Of a stretch of 64,000 nucleotides of DNA, positions 1 to 9,760 are shown piece by piece. Every line of letters starts with the position of its first letter. Positions within the stretch are counted from its first letter, which is position 1. The position numbers were made by a program, and so were the translations under genes. The notes below the pieces were generated by a model. It was not told the DNA's origin. It searched no databases and saw nothing but the letters and a program-made list of their open reading frames with translations. This DNA comes from Azolla caroliniana (lineage: Eukaryota > Polypodiophyta), in assembly GCA_043228905.1 (NCBI GenBank), contig JBHGNT010000017.1, positions 10,912,001-10,976,000 on the forward strand. Reading direction: 5' to 3'.

Positions 1-980
1 CCTCAATCCGCTTCCCGGCTACCGGCACTGTTAATCGCGTCCCGTCGAGCTCCGCAAGATGATACGTCCCGTTGTCATTCGCGCTCGTTATGGGGTAGGG
101 CCCGAACCACATCCTCGTGAATTTGCGCGTCACCTTGTGTTGGTTGTCGAGACTGTTGTTGTACACCAATACCCAGTCGCCTTCCTCAATCTTCTTTGGC
201 TGCAGCTGGTGTGTTTGGTCAAACCGACCTTTGTTGCTCTCCCTCGCCTCATGTATCTTCGCCTTTGCACGCTCCACGTCCTCCGCTCTTCGCTCGAGCT
301 ATCGAATTCGCGCTGCCAACAGCTCGTCCCGGCTCATCTCGTCTCTCCAATCTATCACCGCCCAGGAGGAAATCGTCCGGTCCATTGGCATGATAGGCCT
401 CTGCCCGTACATCAGCTCCGCTGGCATGAACCCTGTTACCGAATTGTGTGTAGTCCGGTCCGCCCACAACGCGTAAGGAAGGAGGCGCGGCCAATTCCCG
501 ACCTGTCCGTTGCATGTGCGTACCAGTGCCTTCACGATCGGCCCGTGCTGCGTTCTACCGTCCCGTTAGCCTCCAGGTTGTACGCCGTGGTGAGAGAGAG
601 CTTGACCCCTAGTTGATCGAACAACTCAGCTTCTTGTGCATTCAGTTCTCCTCGTTCCGCCACGATCTTCCCTACACACCGCCGCATTCATCTTGTTCTG
701 TAGTGCGCGGCCCTCCACCTGGTTCGTCAAATCTTCCCGCGCAAGCACTAGGTACTGCATCTGCCCTACCCCCATCGTCATCGTCACTAAGTCTACCATC
801 CACTTGAAATGGACGGTTGGCGGGTAGGTCGGGTGTAGCTCATCACGATGTTGGACTGTGGAGTGCAGCTGACAGATTTCGCACGTCGTCACGAACTAGT
901 GCACATCCCGGTACAACCTCGACCACCAATATTTCTCTTTCAGTTTCTCGAACGTGACCCATGTCCCGCGGTGTCCGGCC
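1..980 (-). pseudogene. Integrase core and C-terminal part of gypsy B
   Basis: Retroviral-type integrase that would join element cDNA to host DNA. The end of the zinc-binding HHCC domain is visible at about 980-850 (GHRGTW, YWW, then CEICQLH). The core follows with FKWMVDL and DL(V)TMTMG near 800-750, and the late-core NRVHASGADVRAE-like region lies at 420-250. Frame changes and stops occur throughout. It continues the zinc finger at 5422-5760 once element A is discounted. The end of the element is beyond position 1. Confidence 0.75.
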
Positions 981-1111
981 CTTATACGTTCCTAGGATAC
1001 GGGAGGTATCCCACTAAGTATTACGCTACGATGATATCATTTGTTGCAACACAGTCGCTTTGAGGTCTAGGTCGAAGGACTGACCGTAGACCGTGTTCCT
1101 AATCGGTAACA
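981..1111 (+). repeat. Truncated 5' LTR of element A
   Basis: 131 bases matching 5291-5421, ending in GGTAACA like the 3' LTR. About 340 bases of the upstream LTR are missing, so a deletion removed the LTR start and probably some flanking integrase sequence of B. No TSD can be read. Confidence 0.8.
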
Positions 1112-1115
1112 CTTT

Positions 1116-1128
1116 TGGCACGCTCGGT
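1116..1128 (+). other. Primer-binding site of element A
   Basis: TGGCACGCTCGGT begins five bases after the LTR end, where tRNA-primed minus-strand synthesis would start. Element D has the near-identical TGGCACGCCCGGT in the same place. Confidence 0.6.
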
Positions 1129-1399
1129 GATCTGTGTCTTCTCATAGACGAACAACGACGAATGGATGTTTAGCCGCAAATGCCCCAGAGAACCAACACG
1201 ACAAGATTGACCAATCACAAGGTCCATCACAAGCCAGGTAGAGGAACGCGCACGGCAAAAGCCTCGCCTCAGTGACCTCAGTGATACCTGTTGGGAACAC
1301 AAAGACGATTTTTCGCTCCCCAAATACCTCGGCGACATGCAGGATGCGTGCTCACCATAGAAGCACTGTGGTCTTTCCCTGTCCGCCGTAGCATCCATC

Positions 1400-2750
1400 A
1401 TGGCCTTTTCTTTTCCCCGCTTCAACGACGAAACCGACACCGCAACCCACATTCGACTGTTCCTAAATATCTGGAATGCAAACCACATGGTGCAGAGCCT
1501 TTCCGAAGCAATAGCGCACTAGTCCAAACTGACGGAGTTTGGATTAACCTTGAATGGGAGAGCGGCGTTTTGGCATTCGCAGATGGATCTGCCAACAATC
1601 ACGACCTTCGACCAGCTGCAGTCAGCCTTTTTGCGTTTTTTTCATCGGAGGGTGCCGCAACGCGAAATCCTCGGGCAGTTTTACACAATTAAACAATTGC
1701 CGACCGAGACAGTAGCGGATTTTAGTTTACGCTTCCAAAATCTACGACGGAAATTAGAACGGGGCCCAACGGAGGACAAGGCTAGGGAGACATTTCTGGC
1801 AGCATTACGATGACCCATACGGACAACGCTCAACAACAATAGCGTGAAAGGGGAAATGGCCAATATGGTCATAGAAAGAGCGTTGCAGCTCGAGCTGGAC
1901 GAAGAAAGGAAAGGTTTTCCATGTCCTCATTACGACAAGTGTTACCTCAGGACGAGGAACGACATTTTCACCAGGCGATCCAGTGCACGATTTGCTTGAA
2001 TTCGGGGCATTTCGCAGTTGAATGCAACATGCGAATCCATTGTCCAATATGTCACTGGAAAGCTCACACAGATGAGCAATGCGAGTACAATATGTGGAAC
2101 AGATCCACGCCCACAATATGCAGCGTGGAAACACAACGTCCCCCACGCCGTAATGAACAAAGGCGAAAAGAAGAATGACCCCGGTATATGGATCGGAACC
2201 CACACGATGACTGGCACTACTGGAATCGCCGAAATCACAACAATTCGGAGGAAGACGAGCCGAAGGATGAAGACTACCGTGGCAACCATAGAAATACTAA
2301 AGGGGGTCAACGCTATGAGAATTACTGTTCGACGAACAAACGTGGCCTCGCGGAAAACATCGTCAGTATCGGCACCAACGACGGTACGACGAAAGTTCAG
2401 ATGATGACTGGCACCAGGAACTGCGTCGGGACCAATAGCAACCATCACGTATCCTTCGACGAACGAATCAGGACCGGGAGGAGCAAGTCACACCGGGGGA
2501 TCGACACACACCATAAGTTGCCGAGAAGGGCGAATCTAGCATACATTGTTTTGTTTGTCAATAGCCCGGACATTATGCCACACAATGCCCAGTACGCAAG
2601 GGCAAGGGGCCTGCCGTCAATACGATTACGGCGGAAGTACAGCAAGTCACGACACGTTAGCAAACAAAAAATGTTGATTAGGCCGCGCAAGATGAGATAC
2701 GTCAGACCGCCCCAGCATGCCAAGTTGAAAAAGCAAACGCGACAAATACG
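1400..2750 (+). pseudogene. Gag of gypsy A
   Basis: Capsid/nucleocapsid polyprotein remnant. From the ATG at 1400 the frame reads MAFSFPRF. The Retrotrans_gag core at 1550-1813 contains QLQSAFLRFFHRRVPQRE and FQNLRRKLE. Two CCHC-type knuckles follow, CTICLNSGHFAVEC at about 1987 and CPICHWKAHTDEQC at about 2041. A degenerate third lies near 2555. At least two frame changes and a stop separate the pieces. The layout matches gag of element D residue by residue in many places, so A and D are one family. Confidence 0.75.
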
Positions 2751-2756
2751 GAACGC

Positions 2757-3186
2757 ATGCGGAAGGAGTCCGCAAACATGGTGGAACTATTGGAGGAAGA
2801 GGGAACATCTCTGGATCCTATATGGCAAGCACTGATAGGCTGCGAGATAACGTTAACCATGGAGAAGCTACTGCAACTAGTCCCACGATTCCGCAAGGCC
2901 ATGGAGGAGCGGATGACGGGCAGACCTGGGGTAAGCGTCGCCAGGAATTTTATGGACATTAGCGCCGAACCAACAATGGTGGATCACCACAATCTGGCTA
3001 TTAAGTTGATACTATACGGTGAGGAAATCCCAGGATGCGTAATTGACGGTGGCTTGGGCGTTAATGTAATTAGCGCGAAGACATGCGAACAATTGGGAAT
3101 TCCAGAATGGGAAGCTTGCCCGTTTTGGCTTCGCATGGCGGATACCCGCTCCGTACGACCATTGGGTTTTATACGGAAGGTAGGCA
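2757..3186 (+). pseudogene. Aspartic protease domain of gypsy A, cut short
   Basis: Retropepsin-like segment in frame with the end of gag. The active-site region reads CVIDGGLGVNVIS at about 3037-3075, and CPFWLRMADTRSV follows, a block also found in element D. The coding match stops at about 3186, where copia C begins, so the second half of the protease is absent. Confidence 0.75.
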
Positions 3187-3633
3187 TGTGGAGAGATCAA
3201 GCTCAACTTAGTTTAGTTAGTTAGTCAACACATGTAACTTAGTAGTTACCTAGATAGAATCTAGTTAGTGTGTTGACCATAAACCCTTAAAAAGGATTTT
3301 GTACTTGAGTGGGATACATTGTAGATCCACCACTCCATGCTCATTTAATATAGGACTTACACGTTGTACCTATATTCTCCTAGCACATGTGCACCCTTGC
3401 ACATGAAACCTATATATACTTCATTGAAGGTATTTTTGTATTTGATGATGTTTCATAATATACACTCTAGTTTACTCATCCCCCATCATGTGTTATTCAT
3501 AAGTCTCTCTCTCTCTCTCTCTCTCTCTTCCTCTCACACACATACACACACATATCACATAATCTTCCGCTTATTATCATTATCACATAATTAGGTACTA
3601 ATTAACTCTTAATTACTTACCTGATTCTTAACA
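3187..3633 (+). repeat. 5' LTR of copia C
   Basis: Ends in TTAACA directly before the primer-binding site. A TATA-like CTATATATAC lies near 3409. It contains a (TC)14-type microsatellite at about 3503-3530 and CA repeats after it. The start at TGTGGAGAG is a best guess from where the protease homology of A stops; TGTTGACC at 3273 is an alternative. Confidence 0.6.
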
Positions 3634-3645
3634 TGGTATCAGAGC
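3634..3645 (+). other. Copia primer-binding site (initiator tRNA-Met type)
   Basis: TGGTATCAGAGC abuts the LTR end. It is the standard plant Ty1/copia primer site, complementary to the 3' end of initiator tRNA-Met. Confidence 0.9.
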
Positions 3646-3801
3646 GTGTGGTTTAGAAAATCCACTAAGCCCACCCGACTCCGTGATTGTGTGTTCGAGA
3701 CGCCGACGACAAAATCTGGCTATCGGCTACCGTAGTGCCGCTACGTAGCACATGTACGTGATCGAAGGAAGAAAAGCAAAAGAAGAGAAGACACAATCAA
3801 C

Positions 3802-4341
3802 ATGAACACAAAAATGGGTAGCTCGCTCCCTAGTGAAAAGGTTGACCGGAGCAATTATTCATCTTTGGAGTACAAGATGATCCAATACCTCGTCGGCCAA
3901 GGGTATTGGAGCTACATCAACGGCGCACTCGAGAACAAGCTCGACAACACAAACGCCAACTACCCAACGTGGGAGCAAGGAGCGAGTCGGGTAATGTATT
4001 GCTTGGCAACATGTGTCCACGACCATATGCTTAGCCACATTCGAGACACCAAGACGCCTAAAGAGGTGTGGGAGAACTTAAAGAAAATGTTCGCCGCCAA
4101 CACGACCGCCCACAAACTTCAACTCCGGCAAGAGTTGAATAACATTCGGCAAAAAGACATGTCCGTGTCGGACTACACCGCCAAAATCAAGAGCATTTGT
4201 GACCTGCTTGGCTCCATCAACATTAACATCGACGAAGACGAGATGGTTCAAGTATGCTTGGGTGGCCTCGCACAACGATTTGATCCACTACGGATGGCAA
4301 TCTTGGCAAGAGAAAACCCTCCCTCATTCTTTAGCCTCTAA
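3802..4341 (+). CDS. Copia gag (UBN2-type) of element C, frame broken after 4341
   Basis: 179 codons open from MNTKMGSSLP. The profile is that of plant copia gag: SNYSSLEYKM near the start, then YPTWEQGASRVMYCLA, TPKEVWENLKKMF, LRQELNNIRQKDMSVSDYT and MVQVCLGGLAQRFDP. A stop at 4339-4341 is followed in the same frame by SVEENHVRTKSK and a glycine/arginine-rich region. The zinc knuckle start CNYCGK is at about 4573. The natural gag is therefore longer. The protein would coat element RNA in virus-like particles. Confidence 0.8.
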   Translation: MNTKMGSSLPSEKVDRSNYSSLEYKMIQYLVGQGYWSYINGALENKLDNTNANYPTWEQGASRVMYCLATCVHDHMLSHIRDTKTPKEVWENLKKMFAANTTAHKLQLRQELNNIRQKDMSVSDYTAKIKSICDLLGSININIDEDEMVQVCLGGLAQRFDPLRMAILARENPPSFFSL

Positions 4342-4649
4342 TCAATGCTATCGGTCGAAGAGAACCACGTCCGAACCAAAAGCAAGACGTCGGAAGGACA
4401 AATGTTCTTCTTGAATTCGAACGGTGGCCGAGGAGGAGGTCACGGCGGTAGAAGAGGTCAATTCGACCCATCACGTGAAGGGAACTCAAACCTTCACGGA
4501 AGCCATCGAGGAACCTTCGGAAGAAGGGGGAGCTTCCACGCCGAACATGGTCGGCAAATGAGGCCCGCAACTTGCAACTATTGCGGCAAAAGGACTATTC
4601 CAAATACTGCTGAACAAGAGGAACCTCAACCCATGTCACCGGAAAGAAC

Positions 4650-4910
4650 CACTACGGTGCACAGCACGGAACAGCAAGCGGAGTCCCCCGCGATACCAAA
4701 AAGCGAAACTGCCAACAACAGAACTGGCCACCATAGCACACGATGAGCCCACAGAGCCCGGGCCGCCCGCACAAGAAACCAACAATGCCATAGGCAGCCC
4801 TGCCGAGCAAGTAGTGGAACCACGTACCGACACACCTACGGACACTACGCCATCCCCGGACATTGGAGCAGAACCAAACATCAGGGCCATTTTGGAGGAA
4901 GATTAAAAGG
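4650..4910 (+). pseudogene. C-terminal remnant of ORF3 of element A
   Basis: A proline/threonine/glutamate-rich reading frame ends PSPDIGAEPNIRAILEED-stop near 4903. The end of ORF3 in element D is similar in composition and ends PDPESILDILKEE-stop at the same distance from the 3' LTR. This shows that ORF3 belongs to the A/D lineage and is not a chance capture in D. The upstream boundary with copia C is uncertain (about 4640-4740). Confidence 0.6.
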
Positions 4911-4953
4911 GTAGGTCTGATGTGCCATGGCACTGTCCCACAAGCGTGCCAGG

Positions 4954-5421
4954 TGTTGTCCGCTAGAATAGGAACCGACGGACAGGAGCGCAGGAATATA
5001 ATATAGTAAAATTGTAACACATGTTAACGGTTAACACAGGAAGCGTGAACGGCTAAAACGACCATGTGTATATAAAGGGCAGAAATCCTCTGATAGAGGT
5101 AGCGTGTAATTTTGAATATAAGAGGCGTATATTAATAGAGTTCTATCTTCTCTGATCCTTGTGCGTATCTGTGGTTAATCTACTGTGTATCTGTGATTCT
5201 TGGTGGCGTAGCGTAGTCGTAAGAGCGTAGGCATGAGTAACAGTGTGGTTGCTAGTCCACAATCTAAAGAGTTCGGTTGTAGCCGACTCCCTTATACGTT
5301 ACTAGGATACAGGAGGTATCCCACTAAGTATTACACTACGACGATATCATTCGTTGCAACACAATCGCTTTGAGGTCTAGGTCGAAGGACTAACCGTAGA
5401 CCGTGTTCCTAATCGGTAACA
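4954..5421 (+). repeat. 3' LTR of element A
   Basis: TGTTGTCC...GGTAACA, 468 bases. TATATAAAGG near 5071 is the likely TATA box. The bases just inside the LTR read CACAAGCGTGCCAGG, which is a primer-site-like sequence on the opposite strand and not a purine tract. Confidence 0.8.
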
Positions 5422-5760
5422 CTCGCCACTACGCGGAGTGGAATGCTGCCTTGCTTCTTTGGGAGCTTCCATATACTTCCGTTCCGTAGGAAGAATCGAT
5501 ACGCTTTCTTCTAGATCCGGTTAGCCGCCTCTTGGCTCCATGTCGCGTCCGGCATCATTGTCCTCAGGAACCTTCCAATTTGGAGCCACTCCCCGTCGTA
5601 CTCGCTCTCGTTGAACTTGTTAAGCGCCGGAGTGCTCCCTGCCCTTGTCGCTACATGAGTCGACTCGAAGAAGTCTACGCCGACTTCTTCGTCCTCTGCA
5701 ACCATGTCGTTCTCGTTGTTGAAACGCGCTGTAGAAAGCATGTCGGCCATGGTGTTGTCC
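5422..5760 (-). pseudogene. Integrase N-terminal region of gypsy B
   Basis: Minus-strand reading includes YDGEWLQIGRFLRTMMPDATW and, past a stop, KKAYRFFLRNGSIWKLPKK, the linker before the integrase zinc finger in this family. The next domain is found at 980-850, on the far side of element A. Confidence 0.75.
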
Positions 5761-5939
5761 TTTATGTGAAGAAAAAAGGAAGAAAGAAGGTAAAGAAAGA
5801 AGTTCGTTCTTCTTAGAGCATCTCCAGCAACAATTGGAGCCCTTCAAAATGGATTTCAACTGCAGAGTAGACCTGGTATGCTTGCTTTGGTCTTGATTTT
5901 AAGCTTAACTAAGTAAGATGAAAGAAGAAAGAGGGTTGG

Positions 5940-6915
5940 ATTTTGCCAAAGACGGTTTCCGGCCGTAAGACCCACACAAGTGCCCAACTACCAGGATCTC
6001 CGACTGCCTGAAGCTGACTTCTCTCCAGAGAAGGTGAGTCACATGCTCTCAAGTCTCTGTAGCACCTTCTTGTAGTCGTTGATGTGGTCCGCGACAAATT
6101 TCCGGCATCCGTCCAGCCCGACCGATTCGTCTGTATTCCCCACCAAACATCCCTTGATCGGGATGTCGTCCAAGCATGGCATGGTGATGTCTGGGACGTA
6201 GTCCCTCAATACCTTGTTCATCGCATTCACCATGTGCGCCACCGAGTTGGTCCCTCCCTGCGGTACACATCCGCACTAGGCCAAGAGGAGTCTGCATCGT
6301 CGTGATATCCCTGCTCTCTACGGCTAGTTGGAACTGGTCATACCTTGAATATAGATCACCGACCAAATAGATTGACCTTTCGGAGAAGGCCTCCACGAAC
6401 TCGTCGATTGTTGGTCCGATACCCGTGTTTCGAATGGTCACCTTGTTGACCGATTGCAGTTCTTGTATGAAGCGCAGTGTGCCGTTCCTTTTCGGCACGG
6501 TGAACCACCGATTCGAATACGAGGCACTTGACAGCTTGAGGATGCACATCTCCACTTTCTTTTTCAGCAGCTCCATCAACTTCGGGACGTGAGCTCTGGG
6601 TACTGGAATCGGTTTGAGATTCCACGACACATGCGGCACCATGAATATCACCATCGATTCTACGATCGTCGGGTCTACGCACCCAATCTCCTCCAGTGAG
6701 AATGCGAAGGTCTTCCCGTGCCTTCCGAGCATCCTCCGAAACCAATCCTCCTCCGCCAGCAGTAGAAAGCCATCCCCACCAACCTTGAGCTCCCGTAGTG
6801 TTATCTCGGTGAACCGGTGTCCTATGCCGGCCGGATTCCGCAAACTTGGGTCGGACGCGGCCCCTTTCATCCACTCCTTACTGCCATTTGGCAATGGAGC
6901 CGCGACTAGCCTCAC
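5940..6915 (-). pseudogene. Reverse transcriptase of gypsy B
   Basis: RNA-dependent DNA polymerase remnant. Visible blocks are NRWFTVPKRNGTLRFIQE (fingers), YLVGDLYSRYDQFQL (palm motif with YDQF) and TTMQTPLGLVRMC. A frame change follows, then MPCLDDIPIKGC, where LDDI replaces the usual YxDD/FLDD, and LTFSGEKSASG in the thumb/connection. The upstream GIGHRFTE block is also found in element F at about 13756. RNase H should follow but is deleted before 5760. The region 5760-5940 holds no recognisable gene. Confidence 0.85.
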
Positions 6916-7640
6916 CTTCTAGTCCATAGTCTTGTACCTTGTATCCACGTGAGCCGTTCTGTCCGACTTGACCCTTTCGCCGAAGTCAACAATGACTTCG
7001 TACATCTCCATTGAGCTAACCGGAATCGTCTGGTCTTCACTAAGGCCTTCTTCATCCACACCGCATAATTCCCCCAAGGTGTCATCGAAGGAGACCGCCT
7101 CCATGGCACCGCTAATCTCTTCGCCAGGGCCGGGGACACCGCACGCTCTGAATGTTTCCTCCACCCGCTTCTTTTCCCGGCCATTGATGCCAACTATAGT
7201 ACAACCTCTATTATCGGAGAACCAAAATTTCCTATCTATGGTACATGTCTGGGGTTTCTCCAGGGTGTCCGGACTACCGCGACCCGACGCCTTGATAGCC
7301 CTCTCTAAAAATCCCCTCGGTTGTCACCGCCTAGGGTCTAAAAATCCATGGACATCATTTGATTTCGGATCCATCATCTATCAATGCCACCACCAGCTCC
7401 GAAATGTCCTCGATCCGAACAGGGGTCTCCGTAGTGGCTTTGGCCCAATGCAACTTCGAATAGTGGTTGTCCGCTAACTCTTCCTCTAGGGCCGTGTCTT
7501 CTAGGCATGTCGTCTGCACCTCCACAGGCTTCTCCAGCTCCGGCTCCATCGAGAGCCGCTTACGCTTTACCTAGTCTACAATGGAGACGTGGAACTCCTT
7601 CTTGGCAATCCTGAGTACCTCCTGTAATGATAGCTCCACC
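6912..7640 (-). pseudogene. Protease region and PR-RT linker of gypsy B
   Basis: Near 7360-7550 the minus strand reads HYSKLHWAKATTETPVR and then VVALIDDGSEIK, a retropepsin-like active-site segment. Element F has HYTRPHWARATTETPVR and VVALIEHGSEINL in the same place. Between this and RT, frames are broken and a stretch near 7190-7350 has no clear homology. Confidence 0.7.
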
Positions 7641-9141
7641 TTGCTGTCGAGGATCCATTCCTCAAGGACCTTTCATAAGCCCGTCGTTCGTTCGATTTCG
7701 GTGCTCAACCGAAAACCGGCTTGCTTCTTTGTATCTGGCACGCCGGTGTTGGCGGCATCGCTCGGCTTCGGTCCGAACAGGGTGTCGTACCATTGTGAGG
7801 TGCCGGCCCCTCTAGCCTTTCCCGCACGCTTGTCTTCTACCAGAACCTCGTAGTTCTGGCATGCGGCTTCCACGAAGCCGATCTTTTCTTCAACCGGATC
7901 TTCCCATCCGGTGACCTTCCGAATCCGCTGCTCTGCGCGGTCCGCCTCCTCTTTCCTTAGCCGAACCCCGGAGAGGCCTTCTAGCACTAGCGACCAGAAT
8001 GCAGAGTCTTTCGCCTTCCGGCCCTCGTCGCCCCCGACCTGGATGCCCGCCGACGCAGAGTAGTGGACGGCCTCTGCGTGTTGCGCCGCAGCTTCCTCCA
8101 TCAACTGCTTCATTTTGCCGTGCTTGGTATTCAATTCCAGGGCTTTCCGAGTCTTGCTCGCATGTACCCGCCCATTCCAAAGGTACACCACGTTAGTCCT
8201 GAGTGCTTCTGCAAAATCTGCGCACTCCCTCCGGATTTGACCGACTGCGTCACACCACATGCCCCGTTGCCCTGCCGGCGGCCTCCGGTCACAAGGCTAT
8301 TCGCCGCTGCCTCTTCGGGCTTGCGCGATCTGGAGATCCCGCACCATTTGTGTCAGCTCTTCTAGAGCTGATCCCGTAGAGAGACCCTTGACCCCACCCT
8401 GTCAGACGAACCCGCACCCGACTCCAGCCAAGTTCGAGTCTCATCTTTCCTTGCCGATGCCGGCTCCTCGAACTCCCTTGCCGGGACCGACCTTGTTGCT
8501 GGCGATCCCTCGTTGCTCCATTCACGTCGTTTGTCGAAACGACTATAGACTTGTTTTACCACGGCCCAGTATGTGGTGAGCCCTTCGTCTGTCTCCAATA
8601 GGAGACCCACTTTCTCCCAGTCCGACGTGTCCACTCCTTTGACGAACAGTAGGACCCGGCTCATGTTGAGCACAGTCCAGTCCAGCGCCGACAACCAAGC
8701 GAACCGTTTTTCAAATTCTTGGAGGAGCGCAGACGTGTTCCTCGCCTTTTCGGGGGTCTCCACCCATTCCATGAACTCTCTCTTTGATAGCCGAAGCGAG
8801 TCATCGAGCCCGTATTTCTCGAGGATCAGACCTTCAGACTCTCCCCAGGTCCAACATCTAGCTTGTACCTCGAGCACCTCTGCGTGAATACCTGGCGTCG
8901 CCACCCGAGGGAAACCGTCCAACCGCCTATCTTCCAAAATGTCCCTCATCACCATTTTCGCCTGGTAGGCCTCCAAATAACTCATGGCGTTCTTACCATT
9001 GAACCGGCCTATCGCGCCGACAATCGCTTCAATGGCCCTGTCGAGGGCGCCTGTGCCCTCGTGGGCGCTTACTATCCGATCAACCGTTGCCGCCATGGCT
9101 TCGGCGAGCTCTGATCCCCTCATCTTCAACTCCTCTATCAC
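7640..9141 (-). pseudogene. Gag of gypsy B
   Basis: Gag core from the region MRGSELAEAM (about 9123) includes RFNGKNAMSYLEAYQ, RVATPGIHAEVLEVQ, LILEKYGLDDSLRLSKREFMEW and SRFDKRREW. A frame change near 8360-8260 is followed by a single knuckle of the form MWCDAVGQIRRECADF, in which a C has become V/G. The block YLWNGRVHASKTRKALELN is shared with F and G. This gag fold is also shared with the non-autonomous element at 21212-24287. Confidence 0.85.
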
Positions 9142-9146
9142 CTTGT

Positions 9147-9164
9147 TTCACGTCGGGTTCACCA
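9147..9164 (-). other. Primer-binding site of B-type elements
   Basis: Minus strand TGGTGAACCCGACGTGAA lies just inside the LTR. The same sequence stands at the same place in G (18117-18134) and in the gag-only element (near 23560), and with one change in F (11210-11227). The tRNA it would pair with was not identified. Confidence 0.65.
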
Positions 9165-9170
9165 AATTGA

Positions 9171-9760
9171 TGTCTAGGTCAAACAAAACACCTGCCCCAT
9201 TGTGTGCATGATCCTTTGTTGGTGCTAACGACAGAGAAGAGAGCGAGAGCATGTGTGAGCGAGAGAGAGAGAGGACAAGAGTGGTGCCATAGCCAAGTGA
9301 GGTTTGACGCCAAGAGCCTTGTGTGGTTGATACACTCTGAGTGGAGATTGTTGTATTCTGACCGCATCCTATATTCTCTCTGTATAATGCAATCTCCGTT
9401 ACCATTGTCATGATATAGCGTGCTCGAGTGTGGGAAAAACCGGCGAAAGGGGGGGTCAAAATGTGCATGTGCAATGTGTGTGCACACAAAGGCAATTAAT
9501 TGTGCACATGCCAAAGAAAAGGGAAAAGAAAGGGTGGAAAGAAAGTATACAAGCTCGGGCAAAAAGTAAGAGAGAGGAGAGATAAAAAGTAGAGAGGAGA
9601 CAAGCTATGAATTTGTAGATATAGAATTATATATTATATAAGAGAGAGTTAATGGACTAGTAGATAGTCATATTAACTTCTAGCTTAGAGGTGCACAGTT
9701 CAAATCCGGTCTTACAATGCAACGTGATTTAAGGAATTTTATTCCTTTTGCATTAAAGAC
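9171..9760 (-). repeat. Probable 5' LTR of element B
   Basis: Starts TGTCTAGG next to the primer-binding site and plausibly ends AAAGACA at 9760, giving TGTC...GACA termini. It holds CT/GA runs, several GTGCATG/CATGCAC motifs near 9460-9510 and a tRNA-like segment (9650-9711). The right edge is uncertain because element F's LTR follows directly in the opposite orientation. Confidence 0.5.
9650..9711 (+). other. tRNA-like segment in LTR
   Basis: An A-box-like TAATGGACTAG, a possible 5-bp anticodon-type stem (ACTTC/GAGGT around a 7-base loop) and a B-box-like AGTTCAAATCC. It is antisense to element B. Comparable segments occur in four other LTR types of this window. Confidence 0.4.

Larger units (their letters stand above)
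3187..4650 (+). mobile_element. Ty1/copia element C, 5' half only
   Basis: A 5' LTR, tRNA-Met-type primer-binding site and gag are present. The element ends abruptly after its zinc knuckle and is followed by the tail of element A's ORF3. No protease, integrase, RT or 3' LTR is seen. Either C inserted into A and both were then truncated by one deletion, or the joint is an illegitimate recombination product. Its gag is the same family as copia H at 16345-17040. Confidence 0.75.
981..5421 (+). mobile_element. Ty3/gypsy element A, internally replaced by copia C
   Basis: Bounded by an LTR remnant (981-1111) and a full 3' LTR (4954-5421). The last 131 bases of the two correspond almost base for base. 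Inside are gag, zinc knuckles and protease to about 3186, then copia element C. The C-terminal end of a third ORF homologous to ORF3 of element D follows (~4650-4910). RT, RNase H and integrase are gone. It lies inside the integrase of element B. Confidence 0.8.
1..9760 (-). mobile_element. Ty3/gypsy element B, degenerate, interrupted by element A
   Basis: Reading down from about 9760 on the minus strand, the order is LTR, primer-binding site, gag, zinc knuckle, protease, reverse transcriptase and integrase, the normal gypsy order. RNase H is mostly missing between about 5940 and 5760. The integrase zinc-finger region stops at about 5422 and resumes at 980, because element A (981-5421) sits between. 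The 3' end lies outside the window. Many frameshifts and stops make it a dead copy. Family membership comes from RT motifs and from close similarity to element F. Confidence 0.85.
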